From assembly GCF_006385555.1 (NCBI RefSeq), contig NZ_CP041036.1:868001-932000 (forward strand): DNA of 64,000 nt, given 5' to 3'. Shown here one piece after another: positions 48,455-57,728 of the stretch. Below the pieces are notes generated by a model that ran no database searches, was not told where the DNA came from, and saw only the letters and a program-made list of their open reading frames with translations. How positions within the stretch are numbered: position 1 is the first letter of the stretch; each line of letters opens with the position of its first letter. The position numbers and the translations under genes were made by a program. This DNA comes from Shewanella polaris (GTDB taxonomy: Bacteria > Pseudomonadota > Gammaproteobacteria > Enterobacterales > Shewanellaceae).

Positions 48455-49243
48455 ATGGCAAAATATCTTCTTAATGATGCAGTTTCTATTCCAGAAACTG
48501 CATTCGAACTCACTGAACACCTAGGCTTTTCAGTATCCAAACCTGCTATGTGGGCGTGGTATGAAATGGCCGGTTCAGTATTGAGTCACTACGTAGTTGA
48601 CCAGCAAGCAAGGCTTGAGGGTCTGTTTAACTGGTTTTATAAAGATTTAGGCTTTTGTGCTCGAGATGACTATTTTAGTGTTGAGGCGGCAGATCTAAGC
48701 TATTGCGTGTTAAAGCGTCAAGGTAATAGCACCACCTTATCAATATTATTGATTCTACTGGCAAAGCAACTCGATTTATCGCTTGAGGCGGTTTTATTAC
48801 CCGGCAACACGGTTCTTAAAAGCCAAATAAATGATGTGGTTAAATACCATGATCCATTAACTGGTCAAGAGCTTAACCGCCATCAACTGCATGCATTAGT
48901 ACGCGGTGAGTTGGGTAACGCTGCAAAATTAAAACCCAGCCATCTTAAAACGGCTACGCTAAAGCGTTTAATTAGTCGCATGATACATGAGCTAAAAGCG
49001 GGTTGTATTGTCAGTCATAAATTTGAACAAGCAATGGAATGCTGTAATTTATTATTACAATGGCATCCTGACGACGTGCATCTTAATCGTGAACGGGCAT
49101 TTATTGCTCAACAATTAGGTTGTATTAAGGTGGCCATGTCTGATTTGCAACACTTCATCGATTTGAGTCCGCATGATCCGGTGATTGAGCTGGTTAAGAT
49201 TCAATTAAAGGAACTCAGTCAACATACGCAGGTTTATCATTAA
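48455..49243 (+). CDS. sirB1: SirB1 family transglutaminase-like/TPR protein
   Basis: About 262 residues: an N-terminal transglutaminase-like domain (LSYCVLKRQGNSTTLSILLILLAKQLDLSLEAVLLPGNTVLK) and a C-terminal TPR-like region (ECCNLLLQWHPDDVHLNRERAFIAQQLGCIKVAMSDL). Family role unknown. The start is taken as ATG 48455; the frame opens at TTG 48446, directly after the sirB2 stop. Confidence 0.92.
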   Translation: MAKYLLNDAVSIPETAFELTEHLGFSVSKPAMWAWYEMAGSVLSHYVVDQQARLEGLFNWFYKDLGFCARDDYFSVEAADLSYCVLKRQGNSTTLSILLILLAKQLDLSLEAVLLPGNTVLKSQINDVVKYHDPLTGQELNRHQLHALVRGELGNAAKLKPSHLKTATLKRLISRMIHELKAGCIVSHKFEQAMECCNLLLQWHPDDVHLNRERAFIAQQLGCIKVAMSDLQHFIDLSPHDPVIELVKIQLKELSQHTQVYH

Positions 49244-49268
49244 TCTTTTGATTGAGTCTGTGGCTTAG

Positions 49269-49298
49269 GCTGCTTTGATAATTCAAAGCAGCTTTATT
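49269..49298 (+). terminator. Terminator of the hemA-sirB1 operon
   Basis: The stem gctgctttga / tcaaagcagc with a 4-base loop is followed by tttatt. It is 26 bases past the sirB1 stop. Confidence 0.88.
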
Positions 49299-49428
49299 CG
49301 CAAATAGGGCATTAGTCAGCTCATTTTGACAGCATTTAACTGCAGCACTATGCGAATTGAGCAATACTTGATTTTCGCATTAACAATAATAACTAAAAAT
49401 ATAATGTAACTGTAAGGGAGAACACTGC

Positions 49429-50676
49429 ATGACAACATCAGCAATGGTGACCAATGATGCTACCGCACTGGGTATACTCGCCGTTATTCTAGGTTTCGTT
49501 TTTTACACTAACTCATCGGCTCATCCTTTTTGGCAAAAATTCTATAAATATATTCCAGCATTATTACTCTGTTATTTTCTACCTTCATTATTAAATACCT
49601 TTGGCATAGTTGATGGTAATACATCCAAATTGTATTTTGTCGCATCGCGTTATTTACTGCCAGCGTGTTTAGTTTTACTGATCCTTAGTGTTGATTTAAA
49701 AGCGATCCTTGCCTTAGGCCCTAAGGCCGTCATTATGTTTTTAACGGGTACCTTAGGGATTGTCATTGGTGGACCGATTGCATTATTGGCCGTGTCGATA
49801 ATTGATCCATCACTACTAGGCGGTAATGGTCCCGATGCTGTTTGGCGCGGAATGACAACCTTAGCAGGTAGTTGGATTGGTGGTGGTGCCAACCAAGCCG
49901 CAATGAAAGAGATTTATTCTGTCGGCGGCGAAATATTCTCGGTGATGGTGACAGTTGACGTTATCGTGGCCAATATCTGGATGGCGGTACTGCTATTTAT
50001 GGCCTCGAAAGCCAAAGAGATTGATGCGAGAACTGGCGCTGACACGACCGCGATTGAAGCGTTAAAAAAGAAAGTAGAAAAATATCACGCTGAAAATTCA
50101 CGTATTCCTTCACTTCGCGACATCATGATGATTGTGGCCATTGGTTTTGGGGTGACAGGTTTTGCGCATTTTGCCGCAGATTTCTTGGGCCCTTTCTTTG
50201 AAGCTAATTATCCATGGACTGAAGATTACAGTTTAACCTCAAAGTTCTTTTGGTTAGTGGTGATTGTTACTACCGTTGGTTTAGGCCTATCGTTTAGCCC
50301 TGTTCGCCATTTAGAAGCGGCAGGCGCTTCTAAAGTTGCTTCAGCATTTTTATATATTTTAGTCGCAACCATTGGCTTACATATGGATGTGTCTAAAATA
50401 ATGGATACCCCTATTTATTTCCTAGTCGGCATAGTGTGGATGCTCGTACACGCAGGATTAATGCTATTGGTTGCTAAACTGATTAAAGCGCCATTGTTTT
50501 ATATGGCAGTCGGTAGTCAGGCAAACGTTGGCGGAGCCGCATCGGCCCCTGTTGTGGCCGCAGCATTCCACCCCGCATTAGCACCTGTCGGGGTGTTATT
50601 AGCAGTATTCGGTTATGCATTAGGTACTTACATGGCTTGGCTATGTGGTCAGTTATTACAAGTTGTCGCAGCGTAA
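49429..50676 (+). CDS. DUF819 family integral membrane protein
   Basis: A 415-residue protein with about eleven predicted helices. GSWIGGGANQAAMKEI and SQANVGGAASAPVVAAAFHPALAPVGVLLAVFGYALGTY are the internally repeated glycine/alanine-rich motifs of DUF819 (YjcL-like). They resemble sodium/anion transporter re-entrant loops, so a transporter role is inferred; the substrate is unknown. It lies between sirB1 and kdsA, 17 bases before kdsA. Confidence 0.88.
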   Translation: MTTSAMVTNDATALGILAVILGFVFYTNSSAHPFWQKFYKYIPALLLCYFLPSLLNTFGIVDGNTSKLYFVASRYLLPACLVLLILSVDLKAILALGPKAVIMFLTGTLGIVIGGPIALLAVSIIDPSLLGGNGPDAVWRGMTTLAGSWIGGGANQAAMKEIYSVGGEIFSVMVTVDVIVANIWMAVLLFMASKAKEIDARTGADTTAIEALKKKVEKYHAENSRIPSLRDIMMIVAIGFGVTGFAHFAADFLGPFFEANYPWTEDYSLTSKFFWLVVIVTTVGLGLSFSPVRHLEAAGASKVASAFLYILVATIGLHMDVSKIMDTPIYFLVGIVWMLVHAGLMLLVAKLIKAPLFYMAVGSQANVGGAASAPVVAAAFHPALAPVGVLLAVFGYALGTYMAWLCGQLLQVVAA

Positions 50677-50684
50677 TGCGCTAA

Positions 50685-51545
<861 letters not shown>

Positions 51546-51663
51546 TTAGCTGGATTGCACTTAGTGCTTATTAGTACCAATTAGTGCACAGTGAGTTCTA
51601 ATCAATTTAGCCATTATTTGTGTCTTTCATCTAGCTGACAATATAAGCTAATTGTCCTTGTAT

Positions 51664-51699
51664 AAGCCCTGACTTTTTACAAAGTTTCAGGGCTTTTTA
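51664..51699 (+). terminator. Rho-independent terminator between kdsA and the EamA gene
   Basis: The stem aagccctga / tcagggctt with a 14-base loop (itself partly paired, acttt/aaagt) is followed by ttttag. Confidence 0.85.
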
Positions 51700-51716
51700 G
51701 TAGTTGGGATTAAACG

Positions 51717-52589
51717 ATGTGGATTCTATTTACCTTTCTCGCCGCATTTATGCAGGCGTGGCGCAATGCATTTCAAAGCAAACTCAGTAAAGAAGTTAGT
51801 GTTGCAGGCGTTACCTTAGCTCGATTTATTTGGGCGGGACCAATTGCTGCTTGTTATCTATATGGACTTCATCAGTTTCAACCCACTGCATTGCCAAATT
51901 TTAGCGGCGCTTTTTTGGGATTTGTTATTGGCGCTGCATCAATGCAAATTCTGGCAACAGGTTTAATGGTTAAACTGTTTAAAATGCAAAACTACGCCAT
52001 AGGTGCAGGGCTTGCCAAAAGCGAAGCGTTAGTCGCTGCCATTCTTGGCGTGTTATTTTTCGGCACTCAATTATCCGTACTTGGTTGGATTGGCGTTACT
52101 GTGGGTGGTATAGCAGTGATGTTGCTCAGCAGTAAACAAGGCTTTAAACATTTGTCCCTTAAAACGGTATTGTTAGGCCTTGCATGTGGCAGTTCCTTTG
52201 CGTTGACATCGCTATGGGTGCGCGAAGCCAGTTTAACCCTGCAAGGGCCATTTACACATCGTGCAGCATGGGTATTGCTTTGGGTGATAGGATTACAAAC
52301 GATAGTGCTAATAGGCTACCTATTGGCTAAAGATAAATCGACGTTAACAGCCTTGTGGCAACGACCTAAATTAACCTTGGCGATCAGTGTCACCAGTTGT
52401 ATCGGTTCAATCGGTTGGTTCAGTGCTATGTCGTTGCAAGCTGTGCCTTATGTCAAAACATTAGGCCAGATCGAAATATTTTTCACACTAATGATTGCAG
52501 TATTTTGGCTTAAAGATAAAGTGAAAATTAATGATGTAGCCGGCTTAGTGTTAATTGCCATAGCAGCTGTTTTAGTGATGTGGAGCTAA
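51717..52589 (+). CDS. EamA/DMT family transporter
   Basis: A 290-residue protein with ten predicted helices arranged as two five-helix EamA repeats (first around 1-130, second around 145-290, the latter with KTLGQIEIFFTLMIAVFWLKDKVKINDVAGLVLIAIAAVL). Drug/metabolite transporters export amino acids, purines or sugars; the substrate cannot be told. The gene has its own terminator-separated position after kdsA. Confidence 0.88.
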   Translation: MWILFTFLAAFMQAWRNAFQSKLSKEVSVAGVTLARFIWAGPIAACYLYGLHQFQPTALPNFSGAFLGFVIGAASMQILATGLMVKLFKMQNYAIGAGLAKSEALVAAILGVLFFGTQLSVLGWIGVTVGGIAVMLLSSKQGFKHLSLKTVLLGLACGSSFALTSLWVREASLTLQGPFTHRAAWVLLWVIGLQTIVLIGYLLAKDKSTLTALWQRPKLTLAISVTSCIGSIGWFSAMSLQAVPYVKTLGQIEIFFTLMIAVFWLKDKVKINDVAGLVLIAIAAVLVMWS

Positions 52590-52638
52590 TTCACGATAGT
52601 AGAGATAAGTCGAATTGATGCAAATGGCAGCATCGCAT

Positions 52639-53613
52639 TTAAGATTGACTCAGTTTTAGAATCTTGTCGACGAGCTCCTGATTATTGGGCACTTTAAGGT
52701 GATGTGCCTTGGCTTGCTGGCAAATATAGCCATTTATCTCATTAATTTCAGTCAGTCTGTTGTGGGCCACATCTTGATACATAGATGAAAAGTTTGCCGA
52801 TGTTAATTCAATAACCTGATAAACCCTCGCGCTGATTACAGCCTTATCTAATGTTATGCCATCACATTTGGCCACTTGTACAAGTTCATCGATAATGGCA
52901 CTGATCTGTGATTGATATTCTGTTGCTGCTAATTGGCCATTGGCACATTGATTTAACGCGGTTAACGGGTTTACCACTGCATTAATGGCCAGCTTTTGCC
53001 ATAGCACTGGTAGTACTGGCTGATGCCACTCAATGGTTTGATTGTCACTTTGAAGCGCAGTTAGGCGTGCAGTTAATTCTTTCGACATAAAAGAACCACA
53101 GAAATGCCCTAGTTGAGTCACACCAACCCCGCTGTGTTTTACTTGCCACTGATTTAGCTTCAACGCCGCTTGTGAAGTAGTGCCTAAGCTTAATCCTTTT
53201 TCGGGGTATTTTGCTAATGCAGCAGCAACAGGCAAGTGCGGCCCTAAACCGTTATGGAGTAATACGATATGACATTGAGGAGATAGTTTTGCTAATAAAG
53301 GGATAAGTGCTTGCTCGACTTGATAGGCTTTAACACACACTAACAACAGCTCAACTTGTGCTAAGCGTTTATCATCAGTACCCAATATAGTTGCGAGTGT
53401 TTCATGGGGTTGCTGCTTAAGGTCAATAAAAGACAACTGTTGTAGAGCGGTTTGCTTGTCTCGACCAATAAATACCACATCGTTTGTGTGAGGCTCTTGG
53501 GTGTTAATACTGAGTTTGTGATACATCAACTGGCCAATGGCACCCGCGCCTAATATTGCAATAGGTGCGATATTGGTTTGCTTTAACGATTGGACTATTG
53601 ATGTCATTGCCAT
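52639..53613 (-). CDS. panE: 2-dehydropantoate 2-reductase-like protein (ApbA/PanE family)
   Basis: A 324-residue ketopantoate reductase family protein: Rossmann motif IAILGAGAIGQLMYHKL, VELLLVCVKAYQVEQAL, the catalytic-lysine region WQKLAINAVVNPLTALNQC with its typical NxxxNP sequence, and C-terminal SSMYQDVAHNRLTEINEINGYI (S-S-M-x-x-D). It would reduce ketopantoate to pantoate for CoA. Starts at codon 1 or 3 are both possible. Confidence 0.9.
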   Translation of the reverse strand: MAMTSIVQSLKQTNIAPIAILGAGAIGQLMYHKLSINTQEPHTNDVVFIGRDKQTALQQLSFIDLKQQPHETLATILGTDDKRLAQVELLLVCVKAYQVEQALIPLLAKLSPQCHIVLLHNGLGPHLPVAAALAKYPEKGLSLGTTSQAALKLNQWQVKHSGVGVTQLGHFCGSFMSKELTARLTALQSDNQTIEWHQPVLPVLWQKLAINAVVNPLTALNQCANGQLAATEYQSQISAIIDELVQVAKCDGITLDKAVISARVYQVIELTSANFSSMYQDVAHNRLTEINEINGYICQQAKAHHLKVPNNQELVDKILKLSQS

Positions 53614-53641
53614 CGGTGCAGGCCTTATTGAAAGTTGTTTA

Positions 53642-53998
53642 TTAGTTGCTTGCTTTTAATTTACGGTATTTTTGAATTGAAAAATGCAGTAAATAAAACA
53701 GTGCAATCCCCGCAAAGTCGGCAGCTACATCGGCAACTGATGCGCTACGGTAAGGTAAACGAGATTGAATCAATTCAATTAATACTGCGTAGGCCGCTAA
53801 AGAGGTACATAAAAAATACCAACGTGGTTTAAAGGCATAATGTGCCAGAAATGAAAGGGCAAAAAAACTGCCTAAATGGCCAACTTTATCCATGTTAGCG
53901 AAAGTTTGTGGATAACTTGGTTTAGAAAAAACCAAATAGCTAGTCACAATGACGGCAACAACCAACGCAAGTTTAAAAATATTTTTATAAGTGATCAC
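53642..53998 (-). CDS. VanZ-like membrane protein
   Basis: A 118-residue protein with four membrane helices and the VanZ-like features DKVGHLGSFFALSFLAHYA and AVLIELIQSRLPYRSASVADVAADFAGI (E-x-x-Q, R-x-x-x-x-x-D). VanZ-like proteins confer low teicoplanin resistance in enterococci; in Shewanella relatives the role is unknown. It lies upstream of panE on the same strand, 28 bases apart. Confidence 0.88.
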   Translation of the reverse strand: MITYKNIFKLALVVAVIVTSYLVFSKPSYPQTFANMDKVGHLGSFFALSFLAHYAFKPRWYFLCTSLAAYAVLIELIQSRLPYRSASVADVAADFAGIALFYLLHFSIQKYRKLKASN

Positions 53999-54339
53999 GA
54001 GCGTTACATTAGCCTTTTGAAACGGGAATAGTGCTAATAATAAGAAACCTGTTCAAAATTGTCACTAATAAACCGCTATTGAAAGTCATTATTGTCTAAC
54101 AAAGGCTATTTTTACTGTTATTAATGAGAAATTCTTAACCATTAAACTCAATATAAATGAGCTTTTTAGCGCTAAAATGATTAAAAATAGCTCATTAATG
54201 ATTTTTTGTTAATAAATACGATATTTGTTATAAAAAACAATTACCGCAGAAACCTAAGTTGTACTCCACTATCCTGATAATGGTTGCTAGTGTAAAATAG
54301 CCTGATATAAATGTGCGATGAATCAAAGAGGAAAGCGAC
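53999..54339. other. 341-bp AT-rich intergenic region upstream of yajQ
   Basis: Divergent promoter region for the VanZ-like gene (minus) and yajQ (plus). It contains an AT-rich hairpin of aatgagct and agctcatt around the palindrome tttagcgctaaa (about 54155-54197), and the yajQ ribosome-binding site agaggaaag. No open frame with coding character was seen. Confidence 0.5.
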
Positions 54340-54825
54340 ATGCCTTCTATGGATATAGTGTCAGAAGTTGATGAAGAAGAATTACGTAACGCGGTAGAAA
54401 ACTCTCGTCGTGAAGTTGCTGGACGTTTTGATTTTCGTGGCAAAGAGATCGAGATTGATTTGAAAGACAATGTCGTCACCTTAAAATCAGAAGATGATTT
54501 CATTTGTAAGCAGCTGGTCGATATTTTGCGAATACAGCTGAGTAAGCGTAACGTTGATCCATCGTCAATGGAAGTAGATGACAAAGCGGTTCACAGCGGT
54601 AAAACTTTTAGTTTAAAAGTTAACTTCAAGCAAGGCATTGAATCACTGATTGCCAAAAAGCTAGTCAAGGCCATCAAAGACAGCAAGCTTAAAGTACAAG
54701 CTGCAATTCAAGGTGACTCAGTACGTATTACGGGTAAAAAACGCGATGACCTACAAGCAGTCATGCGTTTAGCCAAAGAGTCAGAACTTGGTCAACCATT
54801 CCAGTTCAACAACTTCAGAGACTAA
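54340..54825 (+). CDS. yajQ: YajQ family nucleotide-binding protein
   Basis: A 161-residue UPF0234 protein ([87 protein letters not shown]). Family members bind nucleic acids or cyclic-di-GMP; in Xanthomonas a member is a c-di-GMP effector. A good agaggaaag ribosome-binding site precedes the ATG. Confidence 0.97.
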   Translation: MPSMDIVSEVDEEELRNAVENSRREVAGRFDFRGKEIEIDLKDNVVTLKSEDDFICKQLVDILRIQLSKRNVDPSSMEVDDKAVHSGKTFSLKVNFKQGIESLIAKKLVKAIKDSKLKVQAAIQGDSVRITGKKRDDLQAVMRLAKESELGQPFQFNNFRD

Positions 54826-54875
54826 TCCTGAAGTAACGAATATTGCACTGAATAAGTCCTGCAGATATAACAAAA

Positions 54876-54901
54876 CCGATAAGTTTCCTTATCGGCTTTT
54901 T
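54876..54901 (+). terminator. Rho-independent terminator of yajQ
   Basis: The stem ccgataag / cttatcgg with a 4-base loop is followed by cttttttg. Confidence 0.92.
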
Positions 54902-54919
54902 TGTTGGTGATAAAACAAG

Positions 54920-55273
54920 TTGGCTGATAGATTTAGGGGAAGAACAGATGTTTATTGGGTGTCGACAACTGATACTAAGAAATTATTTTTAGGTAAACTA
55001 AAAAAGTTATCAAATGGTACTAAACCGATTGTGGTTGAATATCCAGATGGTTCAGCTATTCGAGATGCGTTTCACAGTAAAGTTACCGGAAAAACCAGCT
55101 CTCAACTACAAGCTTACTGGTCTCAATTAGTTTTTCGAGGAAAAGGCAATCCACCTAAAGAAGTTGGCTCTGCAGCTGCTGTTATCGCTGAAATAACAGC
55201 AAATACTGCTGTTATCGGTTATGTTGATTCAGCAGAAGTAACAGATCAACGAAAGGTTATTTACCAACCTTAG
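54920..55273 (+). pseudogene. PstS-like phosphate-binding domain protein, N-terminus and signal peptide missing
   Basis: A 117-residue frame from a TTG. From DTKKLFLGKLKKL onward it matches small PstS-like periplasmic proteins (AFHSKVTGKTSSQLQAYWSQLVFRGKGNPPKEVGSAAAVIAEI, AVIGYVDSAEV). Members are normally about 140 residues and begin with a signal peptide and a V-V-x-P-x-N strand; here the first 20 residues (MADRFRGRTDVYWVSTT) do not align and there is no signal peptide. The frame begins only 19 bases after the yajQ terminator, with no ribosome-binding site. It is therefore probably a 5'-truncated relic. Confidence 0.7.
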
Positions 55274-55296
55274 TTTCACTTTAAAAGCATCGCGTT

Positions 55297-55347
55297 GGGT
55301 CATTTCTTACTCAATAAATCGTTAAAGGATTTGGTAAGTAATGACCC
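55297..55347. repeat. Long-loop inverted repeat after the PstS-like relic
   Basis: The 14-base arms gggtcatttcttac and gtaagtaatgaccc pair at 13 of 14 positions across a 23-base loop. There is no adjacent T run. It may be an operator, a transposon footprint or an RNA hairpin. Confidence 0.5.
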
Positions 55348-55489
55348 ATTATCGTTTCTAACTCGTTATCGTCGTCAACTGTAAATAGTCATTATATTCG
55401 ATAGTGTATAAACACCTAATGTATCAGGAATCGTTTATCATTTTATGGGCTTATGGCGTGAGGCTTAATGAATGAAAACTGAGATGGAT

Positions 55490-55687
55490 TCATTTTTTAG
55501 CTGGTTCTTGTATTTGATATAATATTCTATGCTCTTCACAGGTGACTTCACAATCACAGCTTTTCTCTATTCCTATATTCGCCAATCCGGCACAACTGCC
55601 TTGAATGGGCTTTCTACCCAAAAACAACCCAATTGCCATCGCGGCAAAAAACACGATAAATATTAAAAATGTGATAATAAAAGTCAT
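55490..55687 (-). CDS. nqrM: NqrM family protein (DUF539), iron delivery to Na+-NQR
   Basis: A 65-residue protein with an N-terminal membrane helix (MTFIITFLIFIVFFAAMAIGLFLG) followed by the cysteine-rich motif SCAGLANIGIEKSCDCEVTCEEH. This fits NqrM, which matures the Fe centre of sodium-translocating NADH:quinone reductase and is normally at the end of the nqr operon after apbE. Here it stands alone, which is unusual. The Cys spacing differs slightly from the classical CGGLxxxGxxxxCxxC. Confidence 0.8.
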   Translation of the reverse strand: MTFIITFLIFIVFFAAMAIGLFLGRKPIQGSCAGLANIGIEKSCDCEVTCEEHRILYQIQEPAKK

Positions 55688-56023
55688 TATTTTCCCCTTT
55701 TGATACCCTTGATGTTTCGGTGTTTACTTTGATAAGCATGTGAGATTTCTTTAGCGTTAAATTGCTATCGCTGAAAAATCATACGGTTATAGACGTCTAA
55801 CTTTTTAGCAGTACCTTGTTGAGATAAACCCCCGCATATTGATCAAAAGTCGCAACGCTCAACTGGCACAGTTCATCTTGAATGGTTGCAGACCTAGTGA
55901 GTATAAATAAGATGATTTATTTTTAGACTCATTAAATACTCAAATCGATATTGATGTGATACTCTAAAACACTTATTAGCATATGCCAATAAGTGTTTGC
56001 GTTTTATATCGTTGAGAATAAAT
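55688..56023. other. 336-bp intergenic region between nqrM and the thioesterase gene
   Basis: Divergent upstream region. AT-rich; includes a short repeat of atgccaataagtgttt near 55980 (aacacttattagcatatgccaataagtgttt forms an inverted pair aacactta/taagtgtt), a possible operator just before the thioesterase start. No coding frame seen. Confidence 0.45.
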
Positions 56024-56533
56024 ATGAATCACCAAGATAAACCTGAAAAAACATTACTATTCGAAGACTTAACGTTTTTTTACCCCAATATAACCCTCGA
56101 CTCTTTGCAAGCGGTTGAGAAGCAATCAAGTCATCAACATTGTATGTTATGTGGTACACAACCCTTATTGGGATTGCATTTGCATTTTTATAGCGGTACC
56201 GATCAACTCGTGTGGGCCAGAGCCAAAGGCACTATTCACCATCAAGGTTATCAAGGTATTTTGCACGGTGGATTTTTATCTGCGTTACTGGATAGCGGAA
56301 TGTGTCAGGCGCTGTTTCAACAAAAAATTGAAGCGGTTACTGCGGACATGAGTATTCGCTATTTGCATGAAGTACCGGTAAATAGTGAGATTTTAATTAA
56401 AGGTGAGATAACATCTGCTCGCCCCCCTTTATATAAGGTTTCGGGGGAGCTGTATGTGCAAGGCAAACTGATGGTTAAAAGCAGTGCACGCTTTATGACA
56501 AAGGGATTTGGCAAAAAGATAAATGTTTCATAG
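56024..56533 (+). CDS. PaaI-type thioesterase family protein
   Basis: About 169 residues. The hotdog core is visible in GTIHHQGYQGILHGGFLSALLDSGMCQALF (the G-x-x-H-G-G-x-x-x-x-x-D/E signature) and TADMSIRYLHEVPVNSEI. An N-terminal CMLCGTQ pair of cysteines is a common lead-in in Fe-S-like or zinc forms of this family. The frame extends to 55997, but ATG 56024 after gagaataaat is the likely start. It hydrolyses acyl-CoA thioesters; the substrate is unknown. Confidence 0.88.
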   Translation: MNHQDKPEKTLLFEDLTFFYPNITLDSLQAVEKQSSHQHCMLCGTQPLLGLHLHFYSGTDQLVWARAKGTIHHQGYQGILHGGFLSALLDSGMCQALFQQKIEAVTADMSIRYLHEVPVNSEILIKGEITSARPPLYKVSGELYVQGKLMVKSSARFMTKGFGKKINVS

Positions 56534-56686
56534 TGCTTTAAATACCCGTAGGTACTCCCAAAAATTGTCCATGGGGTAGATATCGACTGGCATAATAGTT
56601 GTTAACATAAGTATTGATTACAAGGTGTTGTTTATCAGTTACTTTAATGCACTACGGAACACTTTATTCGGTTTGTGGTTGAGATG

Positions 56687-57388
56687 CTAGGCCATTGACG
56701 TTTGTGGATCTGGTGCTCGCATTCGATCCCACCATTGCTTGTCGGCAACTATTTGCCCTTGATCATCTATTGCAGGGTAAGGGATTTGTTTGCGGCGGCA
56801 AGCTTTGGCGTATATGGGGTGCCCATGTTCAAATAGCATTGTTTGGCAGTAGGCGCTATCAAGTTTACGCGTTCCGTACATATTGGCCATTTCGCGTTGG
56901 CGTTGAGCCTCATACATGACTAACGCAGCCGCTACGGATACATTGAGTGATTGCACCATACCTCGCATAGGGATGATGATATGTTGATCAGCAGCCGCTA
57001 TTGCTTCTGCGCTAACTCCGTCACGTTCATTGCCCATTACTATGGCGGTGGGTTGAGTGTAATCAATCTGGCGAAAATCGACCGCAGAGTCTGAAAAGGT
57101 TGTGGTTAATATCTGCATTTTTTGTTTTTTAAAGGCTTGGTGAGCTTCTTCAAACGTGTAGTGCTTAACAGTATTAACCCATTGCTGGCTCCCTGACGCC
57201 GTATTACCAGATACCCTCATATCGATATCGGGCCACACTGCATGAATTTCATGAATGCCCACGCAATCTGCCGAGCGAATAACCGCTGCAATATTATTGG
57301 TCATATGCACTTTATCAAGGCAAACCGTTAAGTCGACCTGGCGGTTATCAAGCATCTGATTTATACGGGCAAAACGTTCTGGGCTCAT
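56687..57388 (-). CDS. trmH: tRNA (guanosine18-2'-O)-methyltransferase
   Basis: A 233-residue SPOUT enzyme (MSPERFARINQMLDNRQVDLTVCLDKVHMTNNIAAVIRSADCVGI, AIVMGNERDGVSAEAI, IIIPMRGMVQSLNVSVAAALVMYEA). It methylates G18 in the D loop of tRNAs. It stands alone here; in E. coli trmH lies in the spoT-recG cluster. Confidence 0.97.
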   Translation of the reverse strand: MSPERFARINQMLDNRQVDLTVCLDKVHMTNNIAAVIRSADCVGIHEIHAVWPDIDMRVSGNTASGSQQWVNTVKHYTFEEAHQAFKKQKMQILTTTFSDSAVDFRQIDYTQPTAIVMGNERDGVSAEAIAAADQHIIIPMRGMVQSLNVSVAAALVMYEAQRQREMANMYGTRKLDSAYCQTMLFEHGHPIYAKACRRKQIPYPAIDDQGQIVADKQWWDRMRAPDPQTSMA

Positions 57389-57497
57389 GGAATAATTCTA
57401 CTTAATGTTATTCAATTTATTTTAATGTTAGCTTTCAACCGAAAATCATCTAATGCGCAGTAAAGCAATTAATATCGATAGCAGGTGATTATTACGG

Positions 57498-57668
57498 GTG
57501 TTAAAACGCAAACACGTCATGGATCGCGACAAGAAAAATATAGAAGTATTTAACCTTCTGACATTAGTTTTGCAGCCGTTTATGGCTATGCTACTGTTAT
57601 TCCTCTGGCCACTTTTAATCGGTAATGTACCTTTGATATTGTCAATATTACTACTGTTATCACTATAG
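57498..57668 (+). CDS. Possible 49-56 residue two-helix membrane protein
   Basis: A short plus-strand frame in the 340-bp gap between trmH and ampG. From ATG 57519 it gives a charged start (MDRDKKNIEVF) and two leucine-rich hydrophobic helices (LLTLVLQPFMAMLLLFLWPL and VPLILSILLLLSL). A GTG at 57498 gives the longer form. No strong ribosome-binding site is visible and I know no family for it; charge-then-helix composition is the only support. A minus-strand frame overlapping it looks like noise. Confidence 0.3.
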   Translation: MLKRKHVMDRDKKNIEVFNLLTLVLQPFMAMLLLFLWPLLIGNVPLILSILLLLSL

Positions 57669-57728
57669 AAAAACGAAGATAACATGTTGGTGTCGGTGAA
57701 ATCCAAACGGAGTTTGGAACATAAACAA

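Noticed and set aside
57446..57706. Minus-strand frame of 86 codons in the trmH-ampG gap
   Set aside because: Serine- and asparagine-rich with no family resemblance or ribosome-binding site; probably a shadow of the plus-strand hydrophobic frame or noise.
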